64,000 nucleotides of DNA from the NCBI RefSeq assembly GCF_014947265.1, contig NZ_JADCNK010000009.1:1-64000 (forward strand), written 5' to 3'. Positions 27,044 to 36,600 of the stretch are shown in pieces; positions within the stretch are counted from its first letter, which is position 1, and each line of letters begins with the position of its first letter. The notes below the pieces were generated by a model. That model saw only the letters and a program-made list of their open reading frames with translations. It was not told where the DNA came from and ran no database searches. The position numbers and the translations under genes were made by a program. This stretch comes from Pedobacter sp014947265. Lineage in GTDB: Bacteria > Bacteroidota > Bacteroidia > Sphingobacteriales > Sphingobacteriaceae.

Positions 27044-30000
27044 TTAGAAGCTATATCTCAATCCCAATTGCATCTGGTAACGTGAGGCAAAGAAATCTTT
27101 TGAATAAGAGGTTACATCTTTTTGTGCAAAAGTATAAACCGGGTAAGCGGTTGGTGTTCCCGCAGTTCCAACTTTGATACCCATACTAGCCATCGAGTTG
27201 AATGTATTAGGAGAAAAATACTGAATACCCCAATCTTTATTTACCAAATTAGTCAGGTTAATGATATCGTAAGTTAAAGTAAGTATGTGTGGATGTTTTC
27301 CTTTTGCAACCTGAATATCCTGAGAGAAACGGAAATCAGCCTGTACATTCCAAGGGGTACGTGCGCCGTTACGTTCTGTAAAATTGCCACGACGGCTGCT
27401 TAGGTATTTATCACTATTGATGTAGCTATCAAACGCTGCTGCCTGTGCAATTCCATCAGCTGTATTGGCAAAAAATTTCTGTGTTTCGCCAGCTGCCGGA
27501 ACATACATTAAACTTACGGTTTGTCCGGTTCCATTGATTGTACTGTTCACCAAACCCAATGAATAAGGAGAACCTGATTGACCACTGAAGAACAAAGAGA
27601 AGTTAGAAACGTATTTACCGTTTTTAGCCCAATCTAACCTATAATTGATGGTAGAGATAATCCTGTTGCGGATATCGAAGTTAGAATAAGCCAAACCTGG
27701 GTTATTTGGGTTAAGCGCCTGGTTTAACTGCCAGTTAGATTCCATCGAGTTCCGGATACCGTTTGCAATATCTTTTGACTGACCATAAGTATAAGCCACC
27801 ATTACATCTAAACCAAATGGTAAAGATTTACTCACCTGTCCTGTTAAGGAATATTTATATCCTTGATCGGTATTTGATAATAAATAAGCATTTGTATACT
27901 TGTTATTAATCTTTCCATTTCCGTACGCTCCAGAAGTTGTACTATAAATTGGTTGTTGCTGCTGTGTATCATAAACCATGTATTTTGGATTATCTACATA
28001 GTTAATTTGCTGGAAAGCAACATCCTTAATAACCTTGCTATAAATACCCTCTACAGTAAATTTCCAGTTATCCTGTGTTTTGAAATCAAAGCCCAGGTTA
28101 CTTCTCCATGCTTTTGGCATTTTAAAATTATTATCTACTAAATCTACTTGTGTTGCACCATTTGCATCGTTAATGTTTACGCCTTGTTTAGCGGCGTATC
28201 CTGCTTCGCCATTCCCACCTAATGCATCTTTAATTGGATCGGTACCAGGCACTTGCGTCACAACCTTGTTTCCTGTTGCAGGTTTAAGATCATAAGAACC
28301 ATAGTTTACACCATTATTATAATACGCATAACCTAACCAGGCAAAAGGTACACGACTGGTAAATAAACCACTACCACCGCGTAAAATCAAACTTTGATCA
28401 CCTAATGCATCGAAATTAAAACCTAATCTTGGTGAAATCTGAACTTTATTTAAAAACTTATTATTAATGTTTGAAGGTTGGGTATAGGTATAAGTTGTAC
28501 CATAGTTAGGATCAACCGGTGAGTTAGTTGTTTTACTACTCAAAGTTGGCATGGTTGGTAAATCAGCCATATCGAAACGCAAACCTAATGTCAGTTTAAA
28601 TTTATCGCTCAAACGCATTTCATCCTGCCCATAAGCACTATAAAGATTAACATTGAATTTAGCTGTCGGATTCGCAATAATATTATCGCGGGTATTATCA
28701 GCATAATCAAAACTTGTGCGTACCCTTTTTGGCTTGTTGTTTAAGAAGTCATCAACACTATCATAAGCTACCCTACCGTTCCAGGCATTTACAAAACCAT
28801 AATTGATTTTATAAAATTCATTGTGGGTACCCACTGTAAAATTATGTATGCCTTTGCTGAATGAATAGTTATCCGTTAGCTCAAAAGTATTTTGCTTCAT
28901 ATTAAAAATACTTGCTTCTCTATCCGTTCCCAGGAAAATAGTACCACCATTAGAGCCAATTTCAATTTGTGGAATAGCAGGATCAGAAAGAGGTGTACGG
29001 AAATCGTGTACAGTTGAGTAACCTAAAATCAGGTTATTTGTAGCAGAATTGTTAAACCTTGTCTTTAAATCAGCAACGGTTGAACTTTGATTATTATTCT
29101 GTTTAAAATCGATACCGCCAAACCTGAAGTTAGACTGATCTCTTTCTAAGTTCGTGGCTTTCGAAACGATGGTATTATTTCTGATGGTTAACTGGGTGCT
29201 TTCGCTGATATTCCAATCTAAACGGTTAAAAAATTTGTTAGATTGCGAATAAATATTATAATCTCCGAATGAACCCGCATCAATACCATAAGCATTTTTC
29301 ATGCGGTCAGAAATTTTCTGTGCGTCAGATAAGGTAAGTAATTTCATGTCAGACGATCCTGCACCTAAAATTACCGGATCCTGACGGCGGGTAATTTCCT
29401 CATTGGTAAAGAAGAATAACTTATCTTTTATAATCGGGAAACCAACACGGAAACCGGTTTGATAATCGTGAAAGGCAGAAGGCTCTTTTGCATTATCGCC
29501 GATTTTATTTCTACCGATCAATGAAGCGTTACGGCCATAACCATAAACCGATCCTACTACCTCATTGGTACCACCACGCGTAACAGCGTTAATACTACCA
29601 CCTAAAAAGTTACCCACTTTAACATCATAAGGAGAAAGTAGAACGGTAACATCCTGGATTGCATCGAGCGAAACCGGGTTGGTACGTGTACTGCTTCCCG
29701 GCATACCCGAACTTCCGCTCTGGCCTCCTAATGAAGGACTAAAACCAATGGCGTCATTGTTAATCGCACCATCAATGGTTACGTTGTTGTACCTGAAATT
29801 GGTACCGCCAAAGGTATTATCTTTACTGCCTTGAGGCGTTACACGGGTAACATCCTGCAAACTGCGGTTCATGGTAGGTAAGGTTTTAATCTGACCTTCG
29901 CCAATGCTGGTACCTGCACCAGATTTTGTTCCGCCCTTTTGGCCCTTAATACTTACATCAGCCAGTTGATTACCCTGCTCCTGAAGATCAAGATCAAGTT

Positions 30001-30304
30001 TTAGGTCTGAGCCAAGAGTTAAATAAATGTTTTCTTTTACTACTGGACTATAACCTACAAAAGTTACGGTGATTTTGTATGGTCCACCCGGATTTAAGTT
30101 GCCAATGCGGTAAAGCCCAGATTCGTTTGACGAACCTTTGGACACTGTGCCTGTAGGAACATGTACCATAACGATGGTTGCACCAGGAATGATACCTTTG
30201 TTATCCTTAATCTTTCCATTAATACTAGACGTGGTAACCTGCGCCTGCGCAAACGTGACCAGGAGTACAAGAATACTTACTAGCGATAGTATACGTGATT
30301 TCAT
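27044..30304 (-). CDS. TonB-dependent receptor with CarboxypepD-like N-terminal domain
   Basis: The 1086-residue outer-membrane protein has a signal peptide (through FAQA), a CNA/CarboxypepD-like beta domain at about 24-110 (SSINGKIKDNKGIIPGATI), a plug with EGQIKTLPTMNRSLQDVTR, and a long barrel ending in LGLRYSF with the C-terminal Phe expected for BAM insertion. There is no SusD partner next to it, so it is not a classical polysaccharide locus. The barrel resembles the large OmpA-like or Oar-like receptors of Bacteroidota, whose substrate is often a peptide or protein. The substrate here is unknown. Confidence 0.9.
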   Translation of the reverse strand: MKSRILSLVSILVLLVTFAQAQVTTSSINGKIKDNKGIIPGATIVMVHVPTGTVSKGSSNESGLYRIGNLNPGGPYKITVTFVGYSPVVKENIYLTLGSDLKLDLDLQEQGNQLADVSIKGQKGGTKSGAGTSIGEGQIKTLPTMNRSLQDVTRVTPQGSKDNTFGGTNFRYNNVTIDGAINNDAIGFSPSLGGQSGSSGMPGSSTRTNPVSLDAIQDVTVLLSPYDVKVGNFLGGSINAVTRGGTNEVVGSVYGYGRNASLIGRNKIGDNAKEPSAFHDYQTGFRVGFPIIKDKLFFFTNEEITRRQDPVILGAGSSDMKLLTLSDAQKISDRMKNAYGIDAGSFGDYNIYSQSNKFFNRLDWNISESTQLTIRNNTIVSKATNLERDQSNFRFGGIDFKQNNNQSSTVADLKTRFNNSATNNLILGYSTVHDFRTPLSDPAIPQIEIGSNGGTIFLGTDREASIFNMKQNTFELTDNYSFSKGIHNFTVGTHNEFYKINYGFVNAWNGRVAYDSVDDFLNNKPKRVRTSFDYADNTRDNIIANPTAKFNVNLYSAYGQDEMRLSDKFKLTLGLRFDMADLPTMPTLSSKTTNSPVDPNYGTTYTYTQPSNINNKFLNKVQISPRLGFNFDALGDQSLILRGGSGLFTSRVPFAWLGYAYYNNGVNYGSYDLKPATGNKVVTQVPGTDPIKDALGGNGEAGYAAKQGVNINDANGATQVDLVDNNFKMPKAWRSNLGFDFKTQDNWKFTVEGIYSKVIKDVAFQQINYVDNPKYMVYDTQQQQPIYSTTSGAYGNGKINNKYTNAYLLSNTDQGYKYSLTGQVSKSLPFGLDVMVAYTYGQSKDIANGIRNSMESNWQLNQALNPNNPGLAYSNFDIRNRIISTINYRLDWAKNGKYVSNFSLFFSGQSGSPYSLGLVNSTINGTGQTVSLMYVPAAGETQKFFANTADGIAQAAAFDSYINSDKYLSSRRGNFTERNGARTPWNVQADFRFSQDIQVAKGKHPHILTLTYDIINLTNLVNKDWGIQYFSPNTFNSMASMGIKVGTAGTPTAYPVYTFAQKDVTSYSKDFFASRYQMQLGLRYSF

Positions 30305-30710
30305 TTTCTGTTATTTTATTTTGGTACAAAACAACAGTCTTAATGTTAATTCAATATTAACAAGAAATTAAGTTTAACCTTATGTTAACAATATGAAAAT
30401 CGGAATTAAACAATAGCAAAACAATTCCTTAACAGCCTTTTAGAAGCCGGAATACGATGAAGAGCGATATGCTCAAATATCAGACAGAAAGATGAAGATT
30501 TGATGAAGATTTAAAAAGTCCGAAGTCTTTAGTCCAAAGCCCGAAGTCAATTTTCAGTTAATAATTTTTAGTTGGCGGTTACTCAAGCTCCGTAACATGC
30601 TACTAATAAGCCAATAACTTCTGAACCAATGAACCACCAGCTAATAACCATAAAACCATTAACCAACAAACAAATGACCAATGAACAACTGAACGAATGA
30701 ACCCATCTAT
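30305..30710. other. gene-free spacer with 7- and 8-nt periodic sequence
   Basis: I see no gene here. It holds a five-unit heptamer array (30516-30550, listed separately) and, at about 30621-30702, AACC or GAAC words repeated every 7 or 8 nt. It ends in the promoter of the acetyltransferase gene. Confidence 0.6.
30516..30550 (+). repeat. heptamer array, five units of NAGTCNN type
   Basis: The units AAGTCCG, AAGTCTT, TAGTCCA, AAGCCCG and AAGTCAA follow each other with exact 7-nt spacing. Similar five-unit arrays lie at 37744-37778 (opposite strand), 43154-43188 and 50522-50556. Confidence 0.8.
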
Positions 30711-30718
30711 TATCTTTG
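30711..30718 (+). promoter_or_regulatory. -7 box TATCTTTG for the GNAT gene
   Basis: The box matches the Bacteroidota -7 consensus TAnnTTTG exactly and ends 5 bp before the ATG at 30724. Transcription would begin at or within a few bases of the start codon. Confidence 0.7.
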
Positions 30719-30723
30719 CATCC

Positions 30724-31224
30724 ATGACAATAAGATTAGCCGTTACAGAAGATATACCACTAATTATGCAACTGGTGCACAAGGTTGTTCCTTTGATGCG
30801 TGCTGCAGGAAATTTCCAGTGGGGAGATGATTATCCGAACCCTGAAGTATTTACCAACGATATTACGATTGGTCAGTTATGGGTAGCTGAAATGGAAAAT
30901 GAAATTGTTGGTGTTTCAGCAATTACGACAGATCAGGATCCTGAATATGCAGATGCTGGTTGGAACATTACGGAAAAAGCCATTGTTACGCACCGTTTAG
31001 CTGTAGATCCGGATTGCCAGGGCAAGGGCATTGCCAAAGCTTTGATGAACCAGGCAGAGCAGGTAGCAAAAGCTTCGGGAATCTCCATCTTAAGAGTAGA
31101 TACCAACAGTAAAAATATGGCCACACAAGCGCTTTTCCCAAAACTTGGCTATCAGTTTAGCGGTGAAATTAACCTGGCCAAGCGCCCCGGACTACGTTTC
31201 TTTTGTTATCAAAAGCTGTTGTAA
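30724..31224 (+). CDS. GNAT-family N-acetyltransferase
   Basis: The ATG at 30724 is chosen over one nine codons earlier because a perfect -7 promoter box lies between them. The 166-residue protein begins MTIRLAVTEDIPLI. It has the acetyl-CoA loop motif LAVDPDCQGKGIAKALM (Q/RxxGxG/A type) and a final motif B strand. It transfers an acetyl group to an unknown amine. Confidence 0.88.
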   Translation: MTIRLAVTEDIPLIMQLVHKVVPLMRAAGNFQWGDDYPNPEVFTNDITIGQLWVAEMENEIVGVSAITTDQDPEYADAGWNITEKAIVTHRLAVDPDCQGKGIAKALMNQAEQVAKASGISILRVDTNSKNMATQALFPKLGYQFSGEINLAKRPGLRFFCYQKLL

Positions 31225-31231
31225 CCGTTAA

Positions 31232-31792
31232 TTACACTTTTAACAAACCACGAAATGCCCTTGCAGCATAATACGATTGCGCACCATTGTGGTACACAAA
31301 TACATGATCGTAGCGCCGATCACCAAAAAGAGCACCCCCTAATTTTCTGATTCCGGAAGGAGTAACAATCCAACTGGATGTTTTCGTATCAAACTGGCCA
31401 AGTTGCTGCAAAAAGCGATATTGCTCTTCTGTTAACAGCTCAATACCCATTGCAGCAGCCATATCAATAGCATTATTTTCTGGCTGATGCTCTTTTCTTG
31501 ATTCTAGTCCTTCCAAATCATAACAAATACTTCTTCGGCCCTTAGGACTTTCTGCCGAACAATCGTAAAAAATATATTCGCCTGTTTTTTCATCATAATC
31601 CACAATGTCTGGTTCGCCACCGGTTATTTCCATTTCATCAAGTACCCAGAGTTTGTCAGTATTCGCTTCTAATTTTGCCTGTACTTTAGTCCATTCGATA
31701 CCTTTATGGCGCTCCATGTTTTTCTCGAAACGGGTTTTCAATGTATGCAGCAATTCGTGCGTTTGTTCTACAGATAGTTCTTTTTTACTCAT
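31232..31792 (-). CDS. DUF4256 domain protein
   Basis: The 186-residue soluble protein matches the DUF4256 family over its whole length. It has the family's conserved blocks, such as LDEMEITGGEPDIVDYD, FYDCSAESPKGRRS and GALFGDRRYDHVFVYHNGA near the C-terminus. The function of this family is not known. The gene is convergent with the acetyltransferase gene, with only 7 bp between the stops. Confidence 0.85.
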   Translation of the reverse strand: MSKKELSVEQTHELLHTLKTRFEKNMERHKGIEWTKVQAKLEANTDKLWVLDEMEITGGEPDIVDYDEKTGEYIFYDCSAESPKGRRSICYDLEGLESRKEHQPENNAIDMAAAMGIELLTEEQYRFLQQLGQFDTKTSSWIVTPSGIRKLGGALFGDRRYDHVFVYHNGAQSYYAARAFRGLLKV

Positions 31793-32332
31793 GTTATAGT
31801 TTCAATTGAATAGTTTCTTAGTTTTAAAAATACCAATTTATATTTGGAGCGCAAGGCTTGTAATAAACAAAAAGCTTCTTCCCGTTTTTTGCTTTTACGC
31901 TTCGCTTCCTCGTACCTAGTTGCCGCAGGGTAACGCTCAATGTTGTCATTAAGTTAAGGGATAAATCTCAAAAAGATGTCACCCTGAGCGTAGTCGAAGG
32001 GCATTTATTTACGATTTATCTATCTCAAGAAGTCTTCGACTACGCTCAGACTGACAACTGCGGTGCTTAACCTAATGAAATTGCAGTAACGCTTCAACCG
32101 GGGCTAGTTGGCTACGACAGCATTTCATTTTTGAGGTTGCAGGGTGCACAAACCCTTGTTCCTAAACCCGACAGTAGCGGCAGCCTCCGATTTTTTCTAT
32201 CGGAGCTACAGCGAATGGCGGGACTGAAGTTCGCCAAAAGCCACAAACCACTCATTTTCAATAAAAACTAACCATTTAAGGGAAAATAGGGTACATATAA
32301 GCTTATTTTTTTTCAAAACTCCTAATCCAGCT
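31793..32332. other. gene-free spacer with two inverted-repeat elements
   Basis: No gene is visible. The stretch holds a 16-bp inverted repeat (31984-32049) and a CTCCGAT/ATCGGAG hairpin at 32185-32205 inside a longer imperfect palindrome. These look like interspersed repeats. Both neighbouring genes are on the minus strand, so it also holds the promoter of the DUF4256 gene. Confidence 0.6.
31978..32055. repeat. inverted-repeat element with perfect 16-bp arms
   Basis: CTGAGCGTAGTCGAAG at 31984-31999 is repeated in inverse orientation at 32034-32049, and GTC/GAC pairs flank the unit. The ends resemble those of the 84-bp elements at 34584 and 54294. Confidence 0.8.
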
Positions 32333-32830
32333 TTACTTTTTAAACTGAATTAGTGTATCATCAACCAAATGTGCTATCGATAGAAAATTATTAGCCAATG
32401 ATAAAATTTCATTTTGAAAATCGTTTGCATCACAACTTACCCAGCCCTGCATTAAAGTTAGCGGACCATAACTAACCCTCACATTTGGCCACTGGGTTTC
32501 AAAAATATTGAAACTGCTTCTGAATAGATCGGCAAACTGCCGGCTTTGTATGGCGTAACCTTTAAGATGCCTCAGTTTAAATGCATGAATGTTATAATAA
32601 ATCTTCTGCTCTTGAATGGTGGCATCATTTATCCAAATGGAAAAGAAAATCCTCGAAACTGCGGTTAAGGGATCCTGTGCAGAACTTGCCCAAGATTTTT
32701 TATAGAGTTTTAAAAATACAGCATCCAAAACCACTCCAACAGCAGCCTCGATTTCTTTTTCATGAAGCATTTTTTGATCGAGCTGATCAGCTGCTTTTTG
32801 AAATTTCTCTAAGTAAAATGAAGTATCCAT
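32333..32830 (-). CDS. hypothetical protein, 165 residues
   Basis: The protein is soluble, mostly alpha-helical by composition, and has no signal peptide or recognised motif. It begins MDTSFYLEKFQKAADQLDQK and contains aromatic-rich segments (RIFFSIWINDATIQEQKIYY). Flanking genes are unrelated and the gene stands alone. Codon use looks normal for the window, which supports a real gene. Confidence 0.65.
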   Translation of the reverse strand: MDTSFYLEKFQKAADQLDQKMLHEKEIEAAVGVVLDAVFLKLYKKSWASSAQDPLTAVSRIFFSIWINDATIQEQKIYYNIHAFKLRHLKGYAIQSRQFADLFRSSFNIFETQWPNVRVSYGPLTLMQGWVSCDANDFQNEILSLANNFLSIAHLVDDTLIQFKK

Positions 32831-33051
32831 ATTGCCGTTTGGTAATTAAATGTAGTGAGAAAGGAGTAGATGGCTCACATAAATAAGTTCCCATCTGCTG
32901 AAGCATAGCAGAATGGAAGGATCTTTAAAGATAGATTTACATTAGTTAAACACTTCACAATCAACGACTTATTTAAAATTCATTCAAAATGACGAATCTA
33001 TATTAGTTAGAAAACAGTCTTTTATCTGGCATCTTAACCCAAACTCAAGCC

Positions 33052-34098
33052 CTACCACCTAATTAGTGCACTCGCCCAGGTAAAGCCCGATCCGAATGCT
33101 GCAAGGCAAACCAGATCTCCATCTTTAATTTTACCCGCTTCCCAGGCTTCGCACAAGGCAATAGGAACAGAAGCCGCTGTAGTATTGCCATACTTCTGGA
33201 TGTTATTAAAAACCTGGTCGTCGTTTAAGCCCAACAACTGCTGTACATACTGGCTGATACGCAAGTTTGCCTGATGGGGTACTAACATGTCAATATCTTT
33301 CTCTGTTAAATTATTTGCAGCTAAAGCTTCTTTAATTACTTCAGGAAATTTCACCACTGCTTTTTTAAAAACCGATGGCCCATCCATGTAAGGTAAAGCG
33401 GCACCACTTTCTAAAATCTCCTGTGTCATAAACAAACCGCCAAGTTCCTGTTCGGGATAGGCAGGTTTATCTTTCAACCATTTATTGGCATGGGAACCTG
33501 GATAATACATGGCCAGGATTTCGGCATCTGCACCATCGCTATGCAAATGTGTACTTAAAATCCCTTTTCCAGGTTCATCTGTAGGCTGTAGTACTACCGC
33601 ACCTGCACCATCACCAAAAATCACCGATACATTACGGCTTCGGGTTTCAAAATCCATCGCAAATGAGTGTTTCTCGCTTCCCACTACCAGCACATTTTTA
33701 TACATGCCGGTTTTTACAAACTGATCGGCCACCGAAAGTGCGTATACAAAACCCGAACATTGATTCCGGATGTCCAAAGCACCGATCTCGCCCATGCCCA
33801 TTTCACGCTGCAACAACACTCCACAACCCGGAAAATAATAATCAGGACTTAGCGTAGCAAAAACAATAAAATCTACATCCTTGGCGGTAATTCCCGCTCT
33901 TTCGATTGCGATTTTTGCTGCTTCAATGCCCATTGTAGTCGTGGTTTCCTCGTTGCGATCGGCAAAGCGACGCTCTTTAATACCGGTACGCTCCTGAATC
34001 CACGCATCGTTGGTATCCATAAAACGGCTTAAATCATCGTTGGTATATACATTTTTCGGAACGTAGTAACCTATTCCGGCTATTTTAGACTGGTGCAT
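33052..34098 (-). CDS. FabH-like 3-oxoacyl-ACP synthase III, second copy
   Basis: The 348-residue thiolase-fold enzyme has the FabH triad: Cys114 in RNQCSGFVYA, His in LVPHQANLRI and Asn in KYGNTTAAS. It condenses an acyl-CoA with malonyl-ACP. The main fabH of the fatty-acid block is at 42158-43156, so this is a second enzyme with longer loops that may use a different starter. Such stand-alone homologues are common in Bacteroidota. It has no lipid-related neighbours. Confidence 0.9.
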   Translation of the reverse strand: MHQSKIAGIGYYVPKNVYTNDDLSRFMDTNDAWIQERTGIKERRFADRNEETTTTMGIEAAKIAIERAGITAKDVDFIVFATLSPDYYFPGCGVLLQREMGMGEIGALDIRNQCSGFVYALSVADQFVKTGMYKNVLVVGSEKHSFAMDFETRSRNVSVIFGDGAGAVVLQPTDEPGKGILSTHLHSDGADAEILAMYYPGSHANKWLKDKPAYPEQELGGLFMTQEILESGAALPYMDGPSVFKKAVVKFPEVIKEALAANNLTEKDIDMLVPHQANLRISQYVQQLLGLNDDQVFNNIQKYGNTTAASVPIALCEAWEAGKIKDGDLVCLAAFGSGFTWASALIRW

Positions 34099-34136
34099 AC
34101 TCGTATATTATTTGGTTAACAAATGTATTAAAAGGG

Positions 34137-34251
34137 ATGTAAGATGTATGAGGTAAGATGGAAAATGTAATGCAAAGGCCAAAAAGTCTACGTCTATAGT
34201 CCAAAATAATCACAACCATCTTCCATTTAACATATTACATCTTCCATAAAA
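34137..34251. repeat. two heptamer arrays in inverse orientation upstream of clpS
   Basis: Units related to ATGTAAG start at 34137, 34144, 34151, 34158 and 34165. CAT-beginning units of the opposite strand start at 34217, 34224, 34231, 34238 and 34245. The spacing is exactly 7 nt within each array. Confidence 0.75.
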
Positions 34252-34256
34252 ATAGT

Positions 34257-34264
34257 TATTTTTG
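34257..34264 (+). promoter_or_regulatory. -7 box TATTTTTG directly before clpS
   Basis: The box is a perfect TAnnTTTG match and ends 4 bp before the clpS ATG at 34269. This leaves little or no 5' leader, so the mRNA is probably leaderless or nearly so. Confidence 0.65.
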
Positions 34265-34268
34265 CACC

Positions 34269-34550
34269 ATGTCTACAGAAACCAAAGAAGAGACCTTTAC
34301 GCTCGAAGAAATTTTAACTTCCCTAAAAACTGTACATCGCCTTATTTTGTGGAATGATGATATCAATACTTTTGATCATGTGATTTACTGCATGATGAAA
34401 TATCTTGATTATAACGAATCGCAGGCTGAAAAAATTGCCTGGAAAGTGCATAATGATGGGAAATGCCCTGTTTTAGAAGGCTCATTTACCGAAATGGAAG
34501 TTTATCGTAAAATTTTACAGCAGGAAGGCTTAACTGTTTCTGTTGATTAA
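34269..34550 (+). CDS. clpS: ATP-dependent Clp protease adaptor ClpS
   Basis: The 93-residue protein has the ClpS core: LILWNDDINTFDHVIYCMMK followed by KIAWKVHNDGKCPVLEG. It delivers N-degron substrates to ClpAP by binding the ClpA N-domain. The Asn-Asp pair (NDD) and the downstream His contribute to the N-degron pocket. A short acidic N-terminal extension is usual. The gene is monocistronic here; clpA is not nearby. Confidence 0.93.
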   Translation: MSTETKEETFTLEEILTSLKTVHRLILWNDDINTFDHVIYCMMKYLDYNESQAEKIAWKVHNDGKCPVLEGSFTEMEVYRKILQQEGLTVSVD

Positions 34551-34583
34551 GGCTACTTCTTGCACGAACAATCCTCGCAACAA

Positions 34584-34667
34584 CGTCATTTCGAGCGGAG
34601 TGCAACGCAGTCGAGAAATCTATCTAGGCAGATCTCTCCATTTCGCTTCGCTACAGTCGAGATGACG
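34584..34667 (+). repeat. 84-bp interspersed inverted-repeat element, copy 1
   Basis: The unit starts CGTCATTTCGAG and ends CGAGATGACG, so its ends form an inverted repeat. A second copy of the same length (about 87 percent identical by eye) lies at 54294-54377 in the other orientation. Confidence 0.8.
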
Positions 34668-34682
34668 ACTTATTCTGTAAAA

Positions 34683-35282
34683 TTAACTCTCTAATCTTTT
34701 CAAAAGCTCATTTAACCCAGCCTGAGTAGTCTGTGTTTTATCTTTAGCGTACCAACCGTGAAGTTTTTCTGCCAAAATTGGCATTTCGGTGCTTTCTTTT
34801 CTCCACTCTTTTAAAAGCTCCTGCAAAATTTGTGGCCTTGGGCCCCAGCTCGCCAGAACTTTATCGCCAGTTTCATTTAAAATTAAAAGAACAGGAATTG
34901 CTCTCCCGCCGTTGGTTAAATGCGCATCTATTAATGGAAGGTTTTTATCTCGAAGAACAAACTTCAGATCAATTTTACCTAATGAGGCAGTCGCAATTTT
35001 ATTGAATACCGGAACAATCTGGGCAGCATCACCACACCAACCTTCGGTAATCACTAAAAATTTATAATTTTCTTTAAAATGATCAATGGTTGAAGTCAAC
35101 TCATCAGTCAAGCTAACTGTTTTATCCACGCGATTCATCCTTTGCACGTTCATTTTAGTATAGTGCAAATCGTAAGTTACATCACCTGTAGCTTTTCCCT
35201 CTAACAGAAGTTGATCAATCAATGCACGATAGGTTTGATAATCCATTCCTTGCTCGCTGAAAATTTCGCTGTAATTAACCAT
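34683..35282 (-). CDS. thioredoxin-family protein
   Basis: The 199-residue protein has a thioredoxin-like core at about 70-160. The active-site region reads TEGWCGDAAQIVP, with a single Cys followed by Gly-Asp-Ala, so the second Cys of CxxC is missing. This form is typical of a Bacteroidota and Firmicutes group of uncharacterised thioredoxin-like proteins. A dithiol oxidoreductase role is unlikely. No signal peptide is present, so it acts in the cytoplasm. Confidence 0.8.
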   Translation of the reverse strand: MVNYSEIFSEQGMDYQTYRALIDQLLLEGKATGDVTYDLHYTKMNVQRMNRVDKTVSLTDELTSTIDHFKENYKFLVITEGWCGDAAQIVPVFNKIATASLGKIDLKFVLRDKNLPLIDAHLTNGGRAIPVLLILNETGDKVLASWGPRPQILQELLKEWRKESTEMPILAEKLHGWYAKDKTQTTQAGLNELLKRLES

Positions 35283-35641
35283 GATGTTTAAAATTATGTC
35301 GCAAAGGAAAGGAGAAATTCAATGAAAATAATCACGGATTTGCAAGAATCGCTTCGCGGATAATTACACAGAGTTTAGGATTACAATGATATTTTTTCAC
35401 TCCTGTCATGCTGAGGCACGAAGCATCTGGGTCTTTGAAATTTTACCTCGTTAAATAGCCCTGATGGCAATGGAAATCCCTTTTGGATAATATAAATTGT
35501 TTATCCAGATAATTTACCAAAAGGATTGCAATGTACAGCAGGACAGAACCCCTCCTATCAACTACAGGATTTGCGCTTCAAAAAAAATTGCTTTGCAGAG
35601 TCGTCGGGTTCTCCACTGCATTCAGAATGACAACAGATATA
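35283..35641. other. gene-free spacer holding a long imperfect inverted repeat
   Basis: No gene is visible. GTCATGCTGAGGCACGAAGC near 35405 and GCATTCAGAATGAC near 35623 look like the ends of an interspersed element. Inside is a hairpin with arms CCTTTTGG and CCAAAAGG (about 35483-35524), extended imperfectly to about 35459-35546. Confidence 0.6.
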
Positions 35642-36427
35642 TTAAACTTCCATCAACTTACTCACATGTTGTGTTAGTGCTACAAAATCTGCAACAGTTA
35701 GCTGCTCGGCACGTTTCTCGAAGTAGATGTGATCGTCCATTTTATCTTTAGGCATCACAGCAGAAACAGCATTACGCAAAGTTTTTCTCCTTTGATTAAA
35801 ACCTGCCTTAACCACACGCCAGAATAATTTTTCATCACAGTCTAAAGTCTCCACTTCATTTCTGGTTAAACGGATCACTGCCGAATGAACCTTTGGCGGT
35901 GGATTAAATGTACCAGGTTTAACCGTAAACAAGTATTCAATTTTATAATAGGCCTGAAGAAATACACTTAAAATTCCATAGTCTTTGGTTCCTGCAGGCG
36001 AGGCACAACGTTGGGCTACTTCTTTTTGAAACATCCCAACCATTTCTACAACCTTGTGGCGGTTATCTAAAATCTTAAATAAAATCTGTGATGAGATATT
36101 ATATGGAAAATTGCCAATTATGGCAAATTGCCCTGGAAAAATAGCATCGAAATCAAGTTTCAGAAAATCGCCATTGATCAACCGATCGCCAAGTTGAGGG
36201 TATTTTTCATTTAAAAAATGGAAAGATTCTGTATCTATATCGATCAGATAAGTTTCCAGATCTGTACGCTGCAGCAAAAAATCAGATAAGATTCCCATTC
36301 CCGGTCCAACCTCTAAAACCTGATTATATTTATCGGTATTTACCAAAGCCTCAACAATGCGGTTGGCAATGCCTTTATCAGTTAAAAAATGTTGCCCTAA
36401 ATGTTTTTTCGCTTTTACTAAACTCAT
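35642..36427 (-). CDS. rsmA: 16S rRNA dimethyladenosine transferase RsmA/KsgA
   Basis: The 261-residue methyltransferase has the SAM motif EVGPGMGILSDF and the catalytic motif GNFPYNISSQI (NxPY type). It ends with the small C-terminal helical domain common to KsgA. It dimethylates two adjacent adenines near the 3' end of 16S rRNA during 30S assembly. It is divergent from pdxA with about 170 bp between them. Confidence 0.95.
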   Translation of the reverse strand: MSLVKAKKHLGQHFLTDKGIANRIVEALVNTDKYNQVLEVGPGMGILSDFLLQRTDLETYLIDIDTESFHFLNEKYPQLGDRLINGDFLKLDFDAIFPGQFAIIGNFPYNISSQILFKILDNRHKVVEMVGMFQKEVAQRCASPAGTKDYGILSVFLQAYYKIEYLFTVKPGTFNPPPKVHSAVIRLTRNEVETLDCDEKLFWRVVKAGFNQRRKTLRNAVSAVMPKDKMDDHIYFEKRAEQLTVADFVALTQHVSKLMEV

Positions 36428-36600
36428 ACCTTAAAATTAATCGAATATTTTAACCGCAAAGGGGTGCTAAGATTCGGCGCTATGAACGCAAAGATAGACT
36501 TATTATTTCTTTGCGAATCAATCTCTGTTCTTTGAGGTTTCATTTTTTTTAAAGTCTTTAAACGAAAATCAGTAATTTGCGCTAAAATTTTCCAGTAATT

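Noticed and set aside
34683..35282. Active dithiol thioredoxin
   Set aside because: The active-site motif has only one Cys (WCGDA), so normal thioredoxin redox activity cannot be supported.
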